From assembly GCF_036320485.1 (NCBI RefSeq), contig NZ_CP132911.1:3348001-3412000 (forward strand): a stretch of DNA of 64,000 bases. Direction: 5' to 3'. The DNA is from Dyella sp. A6 (GTDB taxonomy: Bacteria > Pseudomonadota > Gammaproteobacteria > Xanthomonadales > Rhodanobacteraceae). The position numbers and the translations under genes were made by a program. The notes below the pieces were generated by a model. That model was not told where the DNA came from. It made no database searches and saw nothing but the letters and a program-made list of their open reading frames with translations. Positions 54,276 through 61,798 of the stretch are shown here, piece by piece (within the stretch, counting starts at the first letter, position 1; each line of letters begins with the position of its first letter).

Positions 54276-54473
54276 GTAAGTGATGACTTGAGGCGGGTGG
54301 CCGACACGCGGCGCGCCCGGTTCGCGGGCCGAACGACCCGGAACGGGTGAATGGATGCGGCGCAGCACGGCGGCGGTGGCGCCCGGGCCCTCTTGAGGTG
54401 GCTTTCCGGACGACCGCGACGACCGCGGGCAGCGCCGCACGACGTGGACAGGTTCCCGCGTCGGCCCCGCTGG

Positions 54474-54514
54474 CATTGGCGAGGCGGCTGCACCGTCCAG
54501 CCGCCTCGCCAATG
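54474..54514. promoter_or_regulatory. 17-bp perfect hairpin in the rhlB/trxA divergent region
   Basis: CATTGGCGAGGCGGCTG (54474-54490) and its exact complement (54498-54514) enclose the loop CACCGTC. There is no T-run on either side, so it is not an ordinary terminator. It lies about 200 bases upstream of rhlB, where it could form in the helicase's own leader RNA. Confidence 0.55.
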
Positions 54515-54549
54515 TCAACGGAACCATCCGCCCGCTGCCCTTGAATCGC

Positions 54550-54578
54550 TTGAATCGCGCCCCGAGTTACGCTGGAAT
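54550..54578 (+). promoter_or_regulatory. Candidate trxA promoter
   Basis: TTGAAT (54550-54555), 17 bases, then TGGAAT gives four-of-six matches at both -35 and -10 with ideal spacing, about 130 bases before the trxA start. Confidence 0.35.
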
Positions 54579-54705
54579 GGAGGCCTGCCGCAACGGCATC
54601 CCTTTCATGAGATACGGCCGCTCTTGCGCAATCCGGGCGCCTGAGTGTAGCTGATGCCGGCCGCGTGGTCGTCATTCCCCCTTTACGCCCTCCACGGAGA
54701 TCCCG

Positions 54706-55032
54706 ATGAGCGACCTGATTACCCATGTAAGCGACGATGCCTTCGAACAGGAAGTGCTCCAGTCCGAGACCCCCGTGCTGCTGGACTTCTGGGCCGAATG
54801 GTGCGGCCCGTGCAAGGCCATCGCACCCGTTCTCGACGATCTGGCCAAGCAGTACGAAGGCAAGCTGCGGATCGCCAAGATCAACATCGACGACAATCAG
54901 AAAACGCCCCGCACCTATGGTGTACGCGGCATTCCCACCCTGATGGTGTTCAAGAACGGCAAGGTCGAGGCCACCCAGATCGGCGCCGTCAGCAAGGGCC
55001 AGCTGGCCCAGATGATCGACAAGGCGCTCTGA
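54706..55032 (+). CDS. trxA: Thioredoxin 1
   Basis: The 108-residue thioredoxin has the active site WCGPC (Cys33, Cys36), the conserved [10 protein letters not shown] context, the cis-proline in GIPTLMVF, and the buried Asp near residue 27. It is the general cytoplasmic disulfide reductant, also needed by several enzymes and phages. GGAG lies ten bases before the ATG. It is followed by rho, the same trxA-rho order as in E. coli. Confidence 0.97.
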   Translation: MSDLITHVSDDAFEQEVLQSETPVLLDFWAEWCGPCKAIAPVLDDLAKQYEGKLRIAKINIDDNQKTPRTYGVRGIPTLMVFKNGKVEATQIGAVSKGQLAQMIDKAL

Positions 55033-55038
55033 CGCCCC

Positions 55039-55074
55039 ACCCGCCGCGCCGCTTTACGACGCCGCGCGGCGGGT
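55039..55074 (+). terminator. Hairpin between trxA and rho
   Basis: ACCCGCCGCGC (55039-55049) pairs with GCGCGGCGGGT (55064-55074) across a 14-base loop. It is 7 bases after the trxA stop; GTTAGATTC follows rather than a T-run. It could attenuate read-through into rho. Confidence 0.5.
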
Positions 55075-55177
55075 GTTAGATTCAGCAAGACCGTCGGGAC
55101 CGTCCTGTCCCCTGCGCGCTCCGCGCGACGCTCAATCCCTCCTTTTTTCATCAACGGCGCCCCGCAGAGGTTTGCCC

Positions 55178-56911
55178 GTGTCCGATATCGAAAGCCAAGA
55201 ACCGACCGACGCCCAGGGCGCCGAAGCCAAGCCTGCGAGCGAACCCCGCCCGCGCGCCCCGCGCAAGACCGCCGCCAAGGCCAGCAAGCCCGAGCAGGCC
55301 AGCCTGCCGGTAGAGCCTGCGGCCCCCGCGCCAGCCCCGGCAGCAGCGCCGGCCCCGGCACCGGCAGCAGCACCCGAACCCGCTGCGCCCGCGCCATCTG
55401 CGGAAAGCGCTGCAGCACCGGCATCGGAAGCACGCGAAGGCGGCAATCCACCGCCCGCGTCCCAGGGCAACGGCAATAGTGGCGGCAACGAGCGCCGCAA
55501 CGAGCGCGATGGACGCGGCCGCCGCCGCCGCCATGAGCGCGGCCAGCGCCAGGGCAACCCGGGCAATCAGGGCAACGGCCACCCGCGCAACCCGCACGGC
55601 CTGCCGATGGACGACGACGAGAACGCCGACGCCGGCAGCAACGACCGCCTGATCAACCTCACCGAACTGAAGCGGATGAAGGCGCCGGAACTGCTGACCT
55701 TCGCCGAATCGCTGGGCATCCGCGAAGGCGTGGCACGCCAGCGCCGCCAGGACGTGATCTTCAACATCCTCAAGGCGCACGCCCGCTCCGGCGGCGGCAT
55801 CTGGGCCGAGGGCGTGCTGGAGATCCTGCAGGACGGCTTCGGCTTCCTGCGCTCGGCCGACGAAAGCTACCTGGCCGGCCCGGACGACATCTACGTCAGT
55901 CCCAGCCAGATCCGCCGCTTCAACCTGCGCACCGGCGACTACATCACCGGGCGCGTGCGCCATCCGAAGGAAGGCGAGCGCTACTTCGCCATGCTGCGCG
56001 TCGACGACATCAACGGCGATCCGCCGGAGGCGTCGAAGAACAAGATGCTGTTCGAGAACCTCACCCCGTTGTTCCCGCGCAAGGCCTACAAGCTGGAGCG
56101 CGGCAACGGGTCGAGCGAGGACATCACCGGCCGCATCCTCGACCTGATCGCACCGATCGGCAAAGGCCAGCGCGGCCTGATCGTCTCCCAGCCCAAGTCG
56201 GGCAAGACGATGATGCTGCAGAACATCGCCCAGGCGATCCAGTACAACCATCCCGAATCGCACCTGATAATCCTGCTGGTCGACGAGCGACCGGAGGAAG
56301 TGACCGAGATCGCCCGCACCGTGCGCGCCGAGGTGATCAGCTCCACCTTCGACGAGCCGGCCGTGCGCCACGTGCAGGTGGCCGAGATGGTGATCGAGCG
56401 GGCCAAGCGCCTGGTCGAGCACAAGAAGGATGTGATCATCCTGCTCGATTCGATCACCCGCCTGGCCCGCGCCTACAACACCGTGGTGCCCAGCTCCGGC
56501 AAGGTGCTCACCGGCGGCGTGGACGCCAATGCGCTGCAGCGCCCGAAGCGCTTCTTTGGCGCCGCCCGCAACGTCGAGGAAGGCGGCTCGCTGACCATCA
56601 TCGCCACCGCGCTGATCGACACCGGCTCGAAGATGGACGAGGTGATCTACGAGGAGTTCAAGGGCACCGGCAACATGGAAGTGCACCTTTCCCGCCGGAT
56701 CTCCGAGAAGCGCGTCTACCCGGCCATCGACATCAACCGCTCCGGCACCCGCCGCGAGGACCTGCTGATCGATCCGGACCTACTGGCCAAGATCTGGATC
56801 CTGCGCAAGTTGCTGCATCCGATGGACGAGCTGGCCGCGATGGAGTTCATGCTCGACAAGATGAAGAACACCAAGTCCAACGACGAATTCTTCAACTCGA
56901 TGAAGCGCTGA
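55178..56911 (+). CDS. rho: Transcription termination factor Rho with a long disordered N-terminal extension
   Basis: The 577-residue protein is about 160 longer than E. coli Rho. Residues 1-160 are low-complexity: first Ala/Pro/Glu-rich, then Arg/Gly/Asn-rich ([20 protein letters not shown]). The normal Rho follows: [23 protein letters not shown], the cold-shock RNA-binding domain ([32 protein letters not shown]), Walker A QPKSGKT, and the Q/R-loop region ending FNSMKR. It unwinds RNA to end transcription. It starts at a GTG with AGAGG upstream. Confidence 0.96.
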   Translation: MSDIESQEPTDAQGAEAKPASEPRPRAPRKTAAKASKPEQASLPVEPAAPAPAPAAAPAPAPAAAPEPAAPAPSAESAAAPASEAREGGNPPPASQGNGNSGGNERRNERDGRGRRRRHERGQRQGNPGNQGNGHPRNPHGLPMDDDENADAGSNDRLINLTELKRMKAPELLTFAESLGIREGVARQRRQDVIFNILKAHARSGGGIWAEGVLEILQDGFGFLRSADESYLAGPDDIYVSPSQIRRFNLRTGDYITGRVRHPKEGERYFAMLRVDDINGDPPEASKNKMLFENLTPLFPRKAYKLERGNGSSEDITGRILDLIAPIGKGQRGLIVSQPKSGKTMMLQNIAQAIQYNHPESHLIILLVDERPEEVTEIARTVRAEVISSTFDEPAVRHVQVAEMVIERAKRLVEHKKDVIILLDSITRLARAYNTVVPSSGKVLTGGVDANALQRPKRFFGAARNVEEGGSLTIIATALIDTGSKMDEVIYEEFKGTGNMEVHLSRRISEKRVYPAIDINRSGTRREDLLIDPDLLAKIWILRKLLHPMDELAAMEFMLDKMKNTKSNDEFFNSMKR

Positions 56912-56934
56912 ACACCCTGCGCACGCTGCGAACC

Positions 56935-56966
56935 ACGAGGCCGGCCCCATGCCGGCCTCGTCGTTT
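56935..56966 (+). terminator. rho terminator
   Basis: ACGAGGCCGGC (56935-56945) pairs perfectly with GCCGGCCTCGT (56951-56961) across a CCCAT loop, followed by CGTTTCC. It lies 23 bases after the rho stop codon. Confidence 0.7.
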
Positions 56967-57061
56967 CCGGATCGCGCATTTTGCCGCGCCATGATGTCGG
57001 ACAGTCACGCCGGGGCGGTCCGGCTGCTAGCATCTGCGCTTCACATCCACCGATGGTCACC

Positions 57062-57727
57062 ATGCGCATACTGCTTGTCGAAGACGACTCCCTGGTATCC
57101 GACGCCATCACCCGCGGCCTGTCCTCGGAGGGCTACGTGGTGGACGCTGTGGACAACGCCGAAGGCGTGCCCGCGCGGCTGGCGATCACCCATTACGACC
57201 TGGCCATCGTCGACCTCGGGCTGCCCGGCATGGACGGACTGGCCCTGGTCCGTCATCTGCGCCGTTCGGGCAGCTCGCTGCCACTGCTGATCGTGACTGC
57301 CCGCGACCGCCTGGACGACCGTGTCAACGCACTCGACCTGGGCGCCGACGATTACCTCACCAAGCCCTTCGCGCTGCCGGAACTGGCCGCGCGCTGTCGC
57401 GCCCTGATCCGCCGCGCCGGCGTGGCCGGGTCCAACGAACTGAATGTCGGCGCGCTGCGCATCGACCTGGCCGGCAAACGGGTCACCGGCACCGATGGCA
57501 AGGCGCTGGACCTGACCCGGCGCGAATGGTCCATCCTCGAATGCCTGAGCCTGCACAGCGGCCGCGTGGTCAGCAAGGAGCGCCTGATGCAGGCGATCCT
57601 GGGCGGCGACGAGGAAATCTCCGGCAACGCGATCGAGGTCCACGTCTCCCGGCTGCGTGCCAAACTCGGTTCGGATGCCACGGTGCGCAGTATCCGTGGC
57701 CTGGGCTATCGCCTTGAAGACGCCTGA
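57062..57727 (+). CDS. OmpR/PhoP family response regulator
   Basis: The 221-residue protein has an N-terminal receiver with Asp51 (VDLGLPGMDG) and Lys101 (LTKPF). A winged-helix DNA-binding domain follows (LDLTRREWSILECLSLHSGRVVSKERL, SGNAIEVHVSRLRAKLG, RSIRGLGYRLE). It resembles the QseB/PhoP/PmrA group. The start is the ATG at 57062; an ATG nine bases earlier would add three residues. The sensor kinase gene begins inside its 3' end, so the two are made together. Confidence 0.95.
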   Translation: MRILLVEDDSLVSDAITRGLSSEGYVVDAVDNAEGVPARLAITHYDLAIVDLGLPGMDGLALVRHLRRSGSSLPLLIVTARDRLDDRVNALDLGADDYLTKPFALPELAARCRALIRRAGVAGSNELNVGALRIDLAGKRVTGTDGKALDLTRREWSILECLSLHSGRVVSKERLMQAILGGDEEISGNAIEVHVSRLRAKLGSDATVRSIRGLGYRLEDA

Positions 57728-59207
57728 GCGCAGCTTCACGCCCAGCATCCGTACCCGCCTGCTGGTCTACCTGCTGCTGCCACTGCTGGTGGTCATGGCC
57801 GCCAGCATCTGGATCGATCACCGCACCCTGGTTTCGCCGGTGTACGCCGCATTCGACCGCATGCTCACGCGGACGACCACCGAGATCGCCTCGCACATCA
57901 CCCGCGGCCCGGACGGACGACTCGCCGTCCACTGGCCCCCGCAGCCGCCGTCGCACTATGGCTGGCACCCGCATCCCGACCCCGATGACGGCGACAGGCC
58001 GCCGTTCTTCCACATGCCGCTGTTCGGACATCCGCCTGAGCCACACCGGTTCCGGCCACTCGAGCACTTCCGCTTCCGGGTCAGCGCGCCGGACGGGCGC
58101 ACGCTCGCCGGTACGCCCGACCTGGCCATCGCGCCGATCGGCAGACACGGCAGCGGTTACCTGGATACCGATTACCACGGCATGCCGGTACGCGTGCTCA
58201 GCATGCGTGCGACGGTGGCCGGTCAGCCGGTGGTGATTTCCGCCGCCGAATCCATGCTCTGGCGCAACCGCGTGATCAATCGCCTCGACCTGATGATCGG
58301 CATCAGCGACGGTCTGCAGCTGCTGCTGGTGCTGGCCATTGCCATGTTCGGCATCACCTTCGCATTGCGCCCGTTGCGCCGCCTGCGGGAAGAGATCGCC
58401 AGGCAGCCGCCCGAGGGACTGAAGCCGCTGACCATCGAACCGGTGCCGGCCGAGGTGCGCCCGCTGGTCGCCTCGTTCAACGGCATGCTGGTCACGGTGC
58501 GCGACTCGACCCGCGCCCAGCAGCACTTCCTGACCAATGCCGCCCACCAGTTGCGCACCCCCCTGACCGGCATCCGGGCCCAGCTCGACGTGCTGGCGCG
58601 CGAGCATGACCACGGCCCGCAGCACGCACGCATCGAAGCCATGCAGGAAGGCATCGACCGGCTGGCCCATACCACCAGCCAGTTGCTGGCGCTGGCGCGG
58701 GCCGAACCGTCGGCCCATCGCTCGGGCGACTTCACTGCATTGCAGTTGCCGACCCTGATCGGCGCGGTCGTCTCCACCATGCACGACCGCGCACTGGCCC
58801 GCGGTATCGACCTGGGCGCCGACTGTCGGCCCGCCCAGGTCGAAGGCATCTACTGGCTGCTCCACGAGCTGCTGGTGAATCTGGTCGACAACGCGATCCG
58901 CCATGCTCCGACCGGGGGCCAGATCACGGTACGCTGCGGCGTGGACGAAAACAGGCAGCCGTATCTGGAGGTGGAAGACGATGGCCCCGGCATCCCTCCG
59001 GCCGAGCGCGAACGGGTGCGCGAGCGCTTCTACCGCGCCAGCGGCCAGGGTCAGGGCAGCGGCCTGGGCTTGGCCATCGTCGAGGAGGTCGCCCGCCTGC
59101 ACCAGGCGTCCCTGTTCATTCTCGATGGCGCGGAAGGCGGTGCACGCATGCGGGTGGACTTCCCCGCATCGACCGATCAAGGCGCAGCCGCCCGCCAACC
59201 CGGCTGA
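57714..59207 (+). CDS. Sensor histidine kinase with a His/Pro-rich periplasmic domain
   Basis: The protein is about 497 residues. A first membrane helix (about 16-34), a periplasmic domain (about 35-195) and a second helix (LQLLLVLAIAMFGITFAL) precede the kinase core: phospho-acceptor His in NAAHQLRTPLTG, N-box LVNLVDNAIRHA, G-box DDGPGIP and GSGLGLAIVEEVA. The periplasmic part has eight His and many Pro between residues 73 and 118 (HYGWHPHPDPDD; FGHPPEPHRF), suggesting metal binding. The start is probably the TTG at 57714, 14 bases inside the regulator gene. Confidence 0.92.
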   Translation: MKTPERSFTPSIRTRLLVYLLLPLLVVMAASIWIDHRTLVSPVYAAFDRMLTRTTTEIASHITRGPDGRLAVHWPPQPPSHYGWHPHPDPDDGDRPPFFHMPLFGHPPEPHRFRPLEHFRFRVSAPDGRTLAGTPDLAIAPIGRHGSGYLDTDYHGMPVRVLSMRATVAGQPVVISAAESMLWRNRVINRLDLMIGISDGLQLLLVLAIAMFGITFALRPLRRLREEIARQPPEGLKPLTIEPVPAEVRPLVASFNGMLVTVRDSTRAQQHFLTNAAHQLRTPLTGIRAQLDVLAREHDHGPQHARIEAMQEGIDRLAHTTSQLLALARAEPSAHRSGDFTALQLPTLIGAVVSTMHDRALARGIDLGADCRPAQVEGIYWLLHELLVNLVDNAIRHAPTGGQITVRCGVDENRQPYLEVEDDGPGIPPAERERVRERFYRASGQGQGSGLGLAIVEEVARLHQASLFILDGAEGGARMRVDFPASTDQGAAARQPG

Positions 59208-59273
59208 CCGGCCGCACGTTGAATCCGCGTCGGCCGCCCCCATGCTGAGCGCTTCCCTGTAGAGGAATCCCCC

Positions 59274-60641
59274 GTGTCGATACCCAGCGCCGTGAAGAGC
59301 ACCCCGATCCAGGGTCGTCAGCAGCTTGTCGACTACCTTGCCGCCGGGGAAAAGCCACGGGAAGCCTGGCGCATCGGTACCGAACACGAGAAATTCGGCT
59401 TTCGCACCGACGACCTGCGTCCGCCTGCCTTCGAAGGGGAACACGGCATCCGCGCGCTGCTCGAAGGCATCGCCAGCCGCTACGACTGGGCGATCGCTCG
59501 CGAAGGCGACGCGCCGGTCGCGCTGTCCCGAAACGGCGCCTCGATCACCCTGGAACCGGCCGGCCAGCTCGAACTTTCCGGCGCCCCGCTGGAAAGCATC
59601 CACCAGACCTGCTGCGAGGTGAACTCGCACCTGGACGAAGTGCGCTCGGTGGCCAGCGACCTCGGCCTGGGCTTTCTCGGCATGGGCTTCCAGCCCAAGT
59701 GGCGGCGTGACGAGATGCCCTGGATGCCCAAGGGCCGCTACAAGATCATGCGCGAATACATGCCCAGGGTCGGCCAGCTCGGCCTGGACATGATGACGCG
59801 CACCTGCACCGTGCAGGTGAACCTGGATTTCGCCACCGAAGCGGACATGGTGCGCAAGTTCCGCACCAGTCTCGCGCTGCAGCCGATCGCCACGGCACTG
59901 TTCGCCGACTCGCCGTTCACCGACGGCCGGCCGAACGGCTACCTGTCCTACCGCTCGCACATCTGGACCGACACCGACCCGGACCGCACCGGCATGCTGG
60001 ACTTCGTGTTCGAAGACGGCTTCGGCTACGAGCGCTACGTCGATTACATTCTCGATGTGCCGATGTACTTCAGCTACCAGGACGGCCAGTACATCGACCT
60101 CGCCGGCCAGGACTTCCGCCGCTTCCTCCGTGGCGAGCTGCCCTCGCTGCCGGGCGTGCGCGCCACCATGAAGGACTGGGCCGACCACCTCACCACCGCC
60201 TTCCCGGAAGTGCGCCTGAAGCAGTATCTGGAAATGCGCGGCGCCGACGGCGGACCGTGGAACCGCCTGTGCGCACTGCCGGCGCTGTGGGTCGGTCTGC
60301 TGTACGACGACGAAGCGCTCGACGCGGCCTGGGACCTGGTCAGGGACTTTACCCGCACTGAACGTCATGCGCTGCGCGACGGCGTGCCGGAGCATGCGCT
60401 GAAACTGCCGTTCCGCCAGGGCACCGTGCGCGACCTGGCGCGCGAAACGCTGAAGATCGCGGCGCACGGCCTCAAGCGGCGCGCCCGACTCAACCGCAAT
60501 GGCGCCGACGAGAGCATCTTCCTGGAGCCGCTGATCGAAATCGTCGAAGCCAACCAGACCCCTGCCGAACGCAAACTGGAACTGTTCCACGGCGCATGGA
60601 ACGGCAGCGTCGATCCTGTGTTCCGGGAGTTCGCCTACTGA
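59274..60641 (+). CDS. gshA: Glutamate-cysteine ligase, plant-type
   Basis: The 455-residue enzyme makes gamma-glutamylcysteine, the first step of glutathione synthesis. Motifs fit the GCS2/plant-type class found in Xanthomonadales: [12 protein letters not shown] (ATP/metal site), [20 protein letters not shown] segment, [28 protein letters not shown] and [13 protein letters not shown]. It differs from the E. coli-type enzyme. It starts at a GTG with GAGGAA ahead. It follows the sensor kinase gene by 66 bases on the same strand. Confidence 0.95.
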   Translation: MSIPSAVKSTPIQGRQQLVDYLAAGEKPREAWRIGTEHEKFGFRTDDLRPPAFEGEHGIRALLEGIASRYDWAIAREGDAPVALSRNGASITLEPAGQLELSGAPLESIHQTCCEVNSHLDEVRSVASDLGLGFLGMGFQPKWRRDEMPWMPKGRYKIMREYMPRVGQLGLDMMTRTCTVQVNLDFATEADMVRKFRTSLALQPIATALFADSPFTDGRPNGYLSYRSHIWTDTDPDRTGMLDFVFEDGFGYERYVDYILDVPMYFSYQDGQYIDLAGQDFRRFLRGELPSLPGVRATMKDWADHLTTAFPEVRLKQYLEMRGADGGPWNRLCALPALWVGLLYDDEALDAAWDLVRDFTRTERHALRDGVPEHALKLPFRQGTVRDLARETLKIAAHGLKRRARLNRNGADESIFLEPLIEIVEANQTPAERKLELFHGAWNGSVDPVFREFAY

Positions 60642-60688
60642 CACTGACGACCGGTCGCGCCCGGCTGCGACAGTGCGCCACGCGGCAA

Positions 60689-60703
60689 ACCATGGACCAT
60701 GGT
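60689..60703. promoter_or_regulatory. Inverted repeat upstream of the outer-membrane protein gene
   Basis: ACCATGG-A-CCATGGT is a perfect dyad around one base, about 40 bases before the ATG and just after gshA. It may be an operator for the barrel gene; no regulator is assigned. Confidence 0.35.
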
Positions 60704-60741
60704 CTAGACTTTGCGACTTCCTCTGAACCGTTGTCCTCCCC

Positions 60742-61683
60742 ATGTCCAACCACGCGCCCGGCACCCGCCTGCTGGCAGGTGCGCTATTCCTGATCCTGCT
60801 GGTCCTGCCCCACCGCGTCCTGGCCTGTGCCTGCGGGTGCGGCATCTTCCAGGTCGGCACCACCGGCATGTTGCCGACCACCATGCAAAGCGGCACCACG
60901 ATCTACGCCCGCTTCGACGAACTGGACCAGAGCAAGGACTGGTTCGGCGACAGCAGCGCGCCCGCCAATGCCAACAGCGACCGGCACATCCGCACTCTGT
61001 TCCAGACCTTCGGCCTGCAGACGCTGTTCGGCCGTAACTGGGGTTTGCGGGTCGAGGTTCCCTACTGGCAGCGTCACTTCACCACTGCGGGCGATGCTGA
61101 CCAACTCGCCAGCTATGACCATGGCGCACTCGGCGACATCCGTGTCACCGGCAGCTACACCGGCTTCTCGCCCGACCGCTCGACCGGCCTGCTGTTCGGC
61201 CTGAAGCTGGCCACTGGCGACTGGACGTACGCCCACTTCGACCGCGATACCGAGATCGGCACCGGCACCACCGACCTGCTGCTGGGCGGCTATCACCAGT
61301 GGCGGTTCGGCGCCAATGCGGGCTGGGGTGGCTTTGCGCAAGGCATGGTCGACCTTCCGACGGCAGGCCGTGCCGGCTACCGGCCCGGCAATGAGCTGGA
61401 TGCCGCACTGGGCGTTTACCCTGTCGGCTGGAACCTGGCTCCGCGCATCCATCTCACCCCGATCCTGCAGGCACTTGTCTCGCTGCGCGACCACGATCGT
61501 GGCAGCGCTGCCGACCCGGCCAACAGTGGTTACCAGCGGGTACTGGCCTCACCTGCGCTGGAGCTGCAATGGTCCCGCCTGCGGGTGGATGCAAGCATCG
61601 CCGCGCCGCTTTACCAGCATGTGCGCGGCCACCAGCTGGTGGCTCCCTGGCAGAGTTCGCTGACCATCAGCTACATGCTGTAA
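60742..61683 (+). CDS. Predicted outer-membrane beta-barrel protein
   Basis: The 313-residue protein has a signal peptide (RLLAGALFLILLVLPHRVLA). The mature end is a cysteine-rich CACGCGIFQVGT motif. Alternating hydrophobic beta strands with tight turns fill the rest (RVEVPYWQRHF, DIRVTGSYTGF, LFGLKLATGDW). It ends in an ISYML strand. It resembles uncharacterised transporter/phenol-pathway-type barrels. Cargo is unknown. Its position after the two-component system and gshA, plus the cysteines, fits a metal or thiol link, but this is inference. Confidence 0.75.
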   Translation: MSNHAPGTRLLAGALFLILLVLPHRVLACACGCGIFQVGTTGMLPTTMQSGTTIYARFDELDQSKDWFGDSSAPANANSDRHIRTLFQTFGLQTLFGRNWGLRVEVPYWQRHFTTAGDADQLASYDHGALGDIRVTGSYTGFSPDRSTGLLFGLKLATGDWTYAHFDRDTEIGTGTTDLLLGGYHQWRFGANAGWGGFAQGMVDLPTAGRAGYRPGNELDAALGVYPVGWNLAPRIHLTPILQALVSLRDHDRGSAADPANSGYQRVLASPALELQWSRLRVDASIAAPLYQHVRGHQLVAPWQSSLTISYML

Positions 61684-61732
61684 ATGCCGCCCGCCGGCAT
61701 CGCTGCACCACGGATGCGATACCCCACAAAAG

Positions 61733-61761
61733 CACAGGCCCGCCATGAAGGCGGGCCTGTG
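61733..61761. terminator. Bidirectional terminator between the barrel gene and dcp
   Basis: CACAGGCCCGCC and GGCGGGCCTGTG form a perfect 12-bp stem with an ATGAA loop. On the minus strand CTTTTGT follows, so it chiefly serves dcp. Confidence 0.8.
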
Positions 61762-61783
61762 TACGACTGATGTGTACGACTGA
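61758..61783. repeat. Tandem 13-bp duplication
   Basis: TGTGTACGACTGA occurs twice head-to-tail without a gap, overlapping the terminator's right arm. It is probably a replication slippage event and lies outside any coding sequence. Confidence 0.8.
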
Positions 61784-61798
61784 AAAGCGACGGATTGC

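Larger units (their letters stand above)
54276..54705. other. 430-bp divergent region between rhlB and trxA
   Basis: No gene is seen. The region carries a 17-bp hairpin (54474-54514, listed separately), a TTGAATCGC tandem duplication (54541-54558), and the trxA promoter candidate. It is unusually long for this compact genome, suggesting a structured rhlB leader. Confidence 0.5.

Noticed and set aside
57570..60899. Minus-strand frame of about 1,100 codons opposite the sensor kinase and gshA
   Set aside because: Antisense shadow of two genes with clear motifs; no ribosome site or domain.
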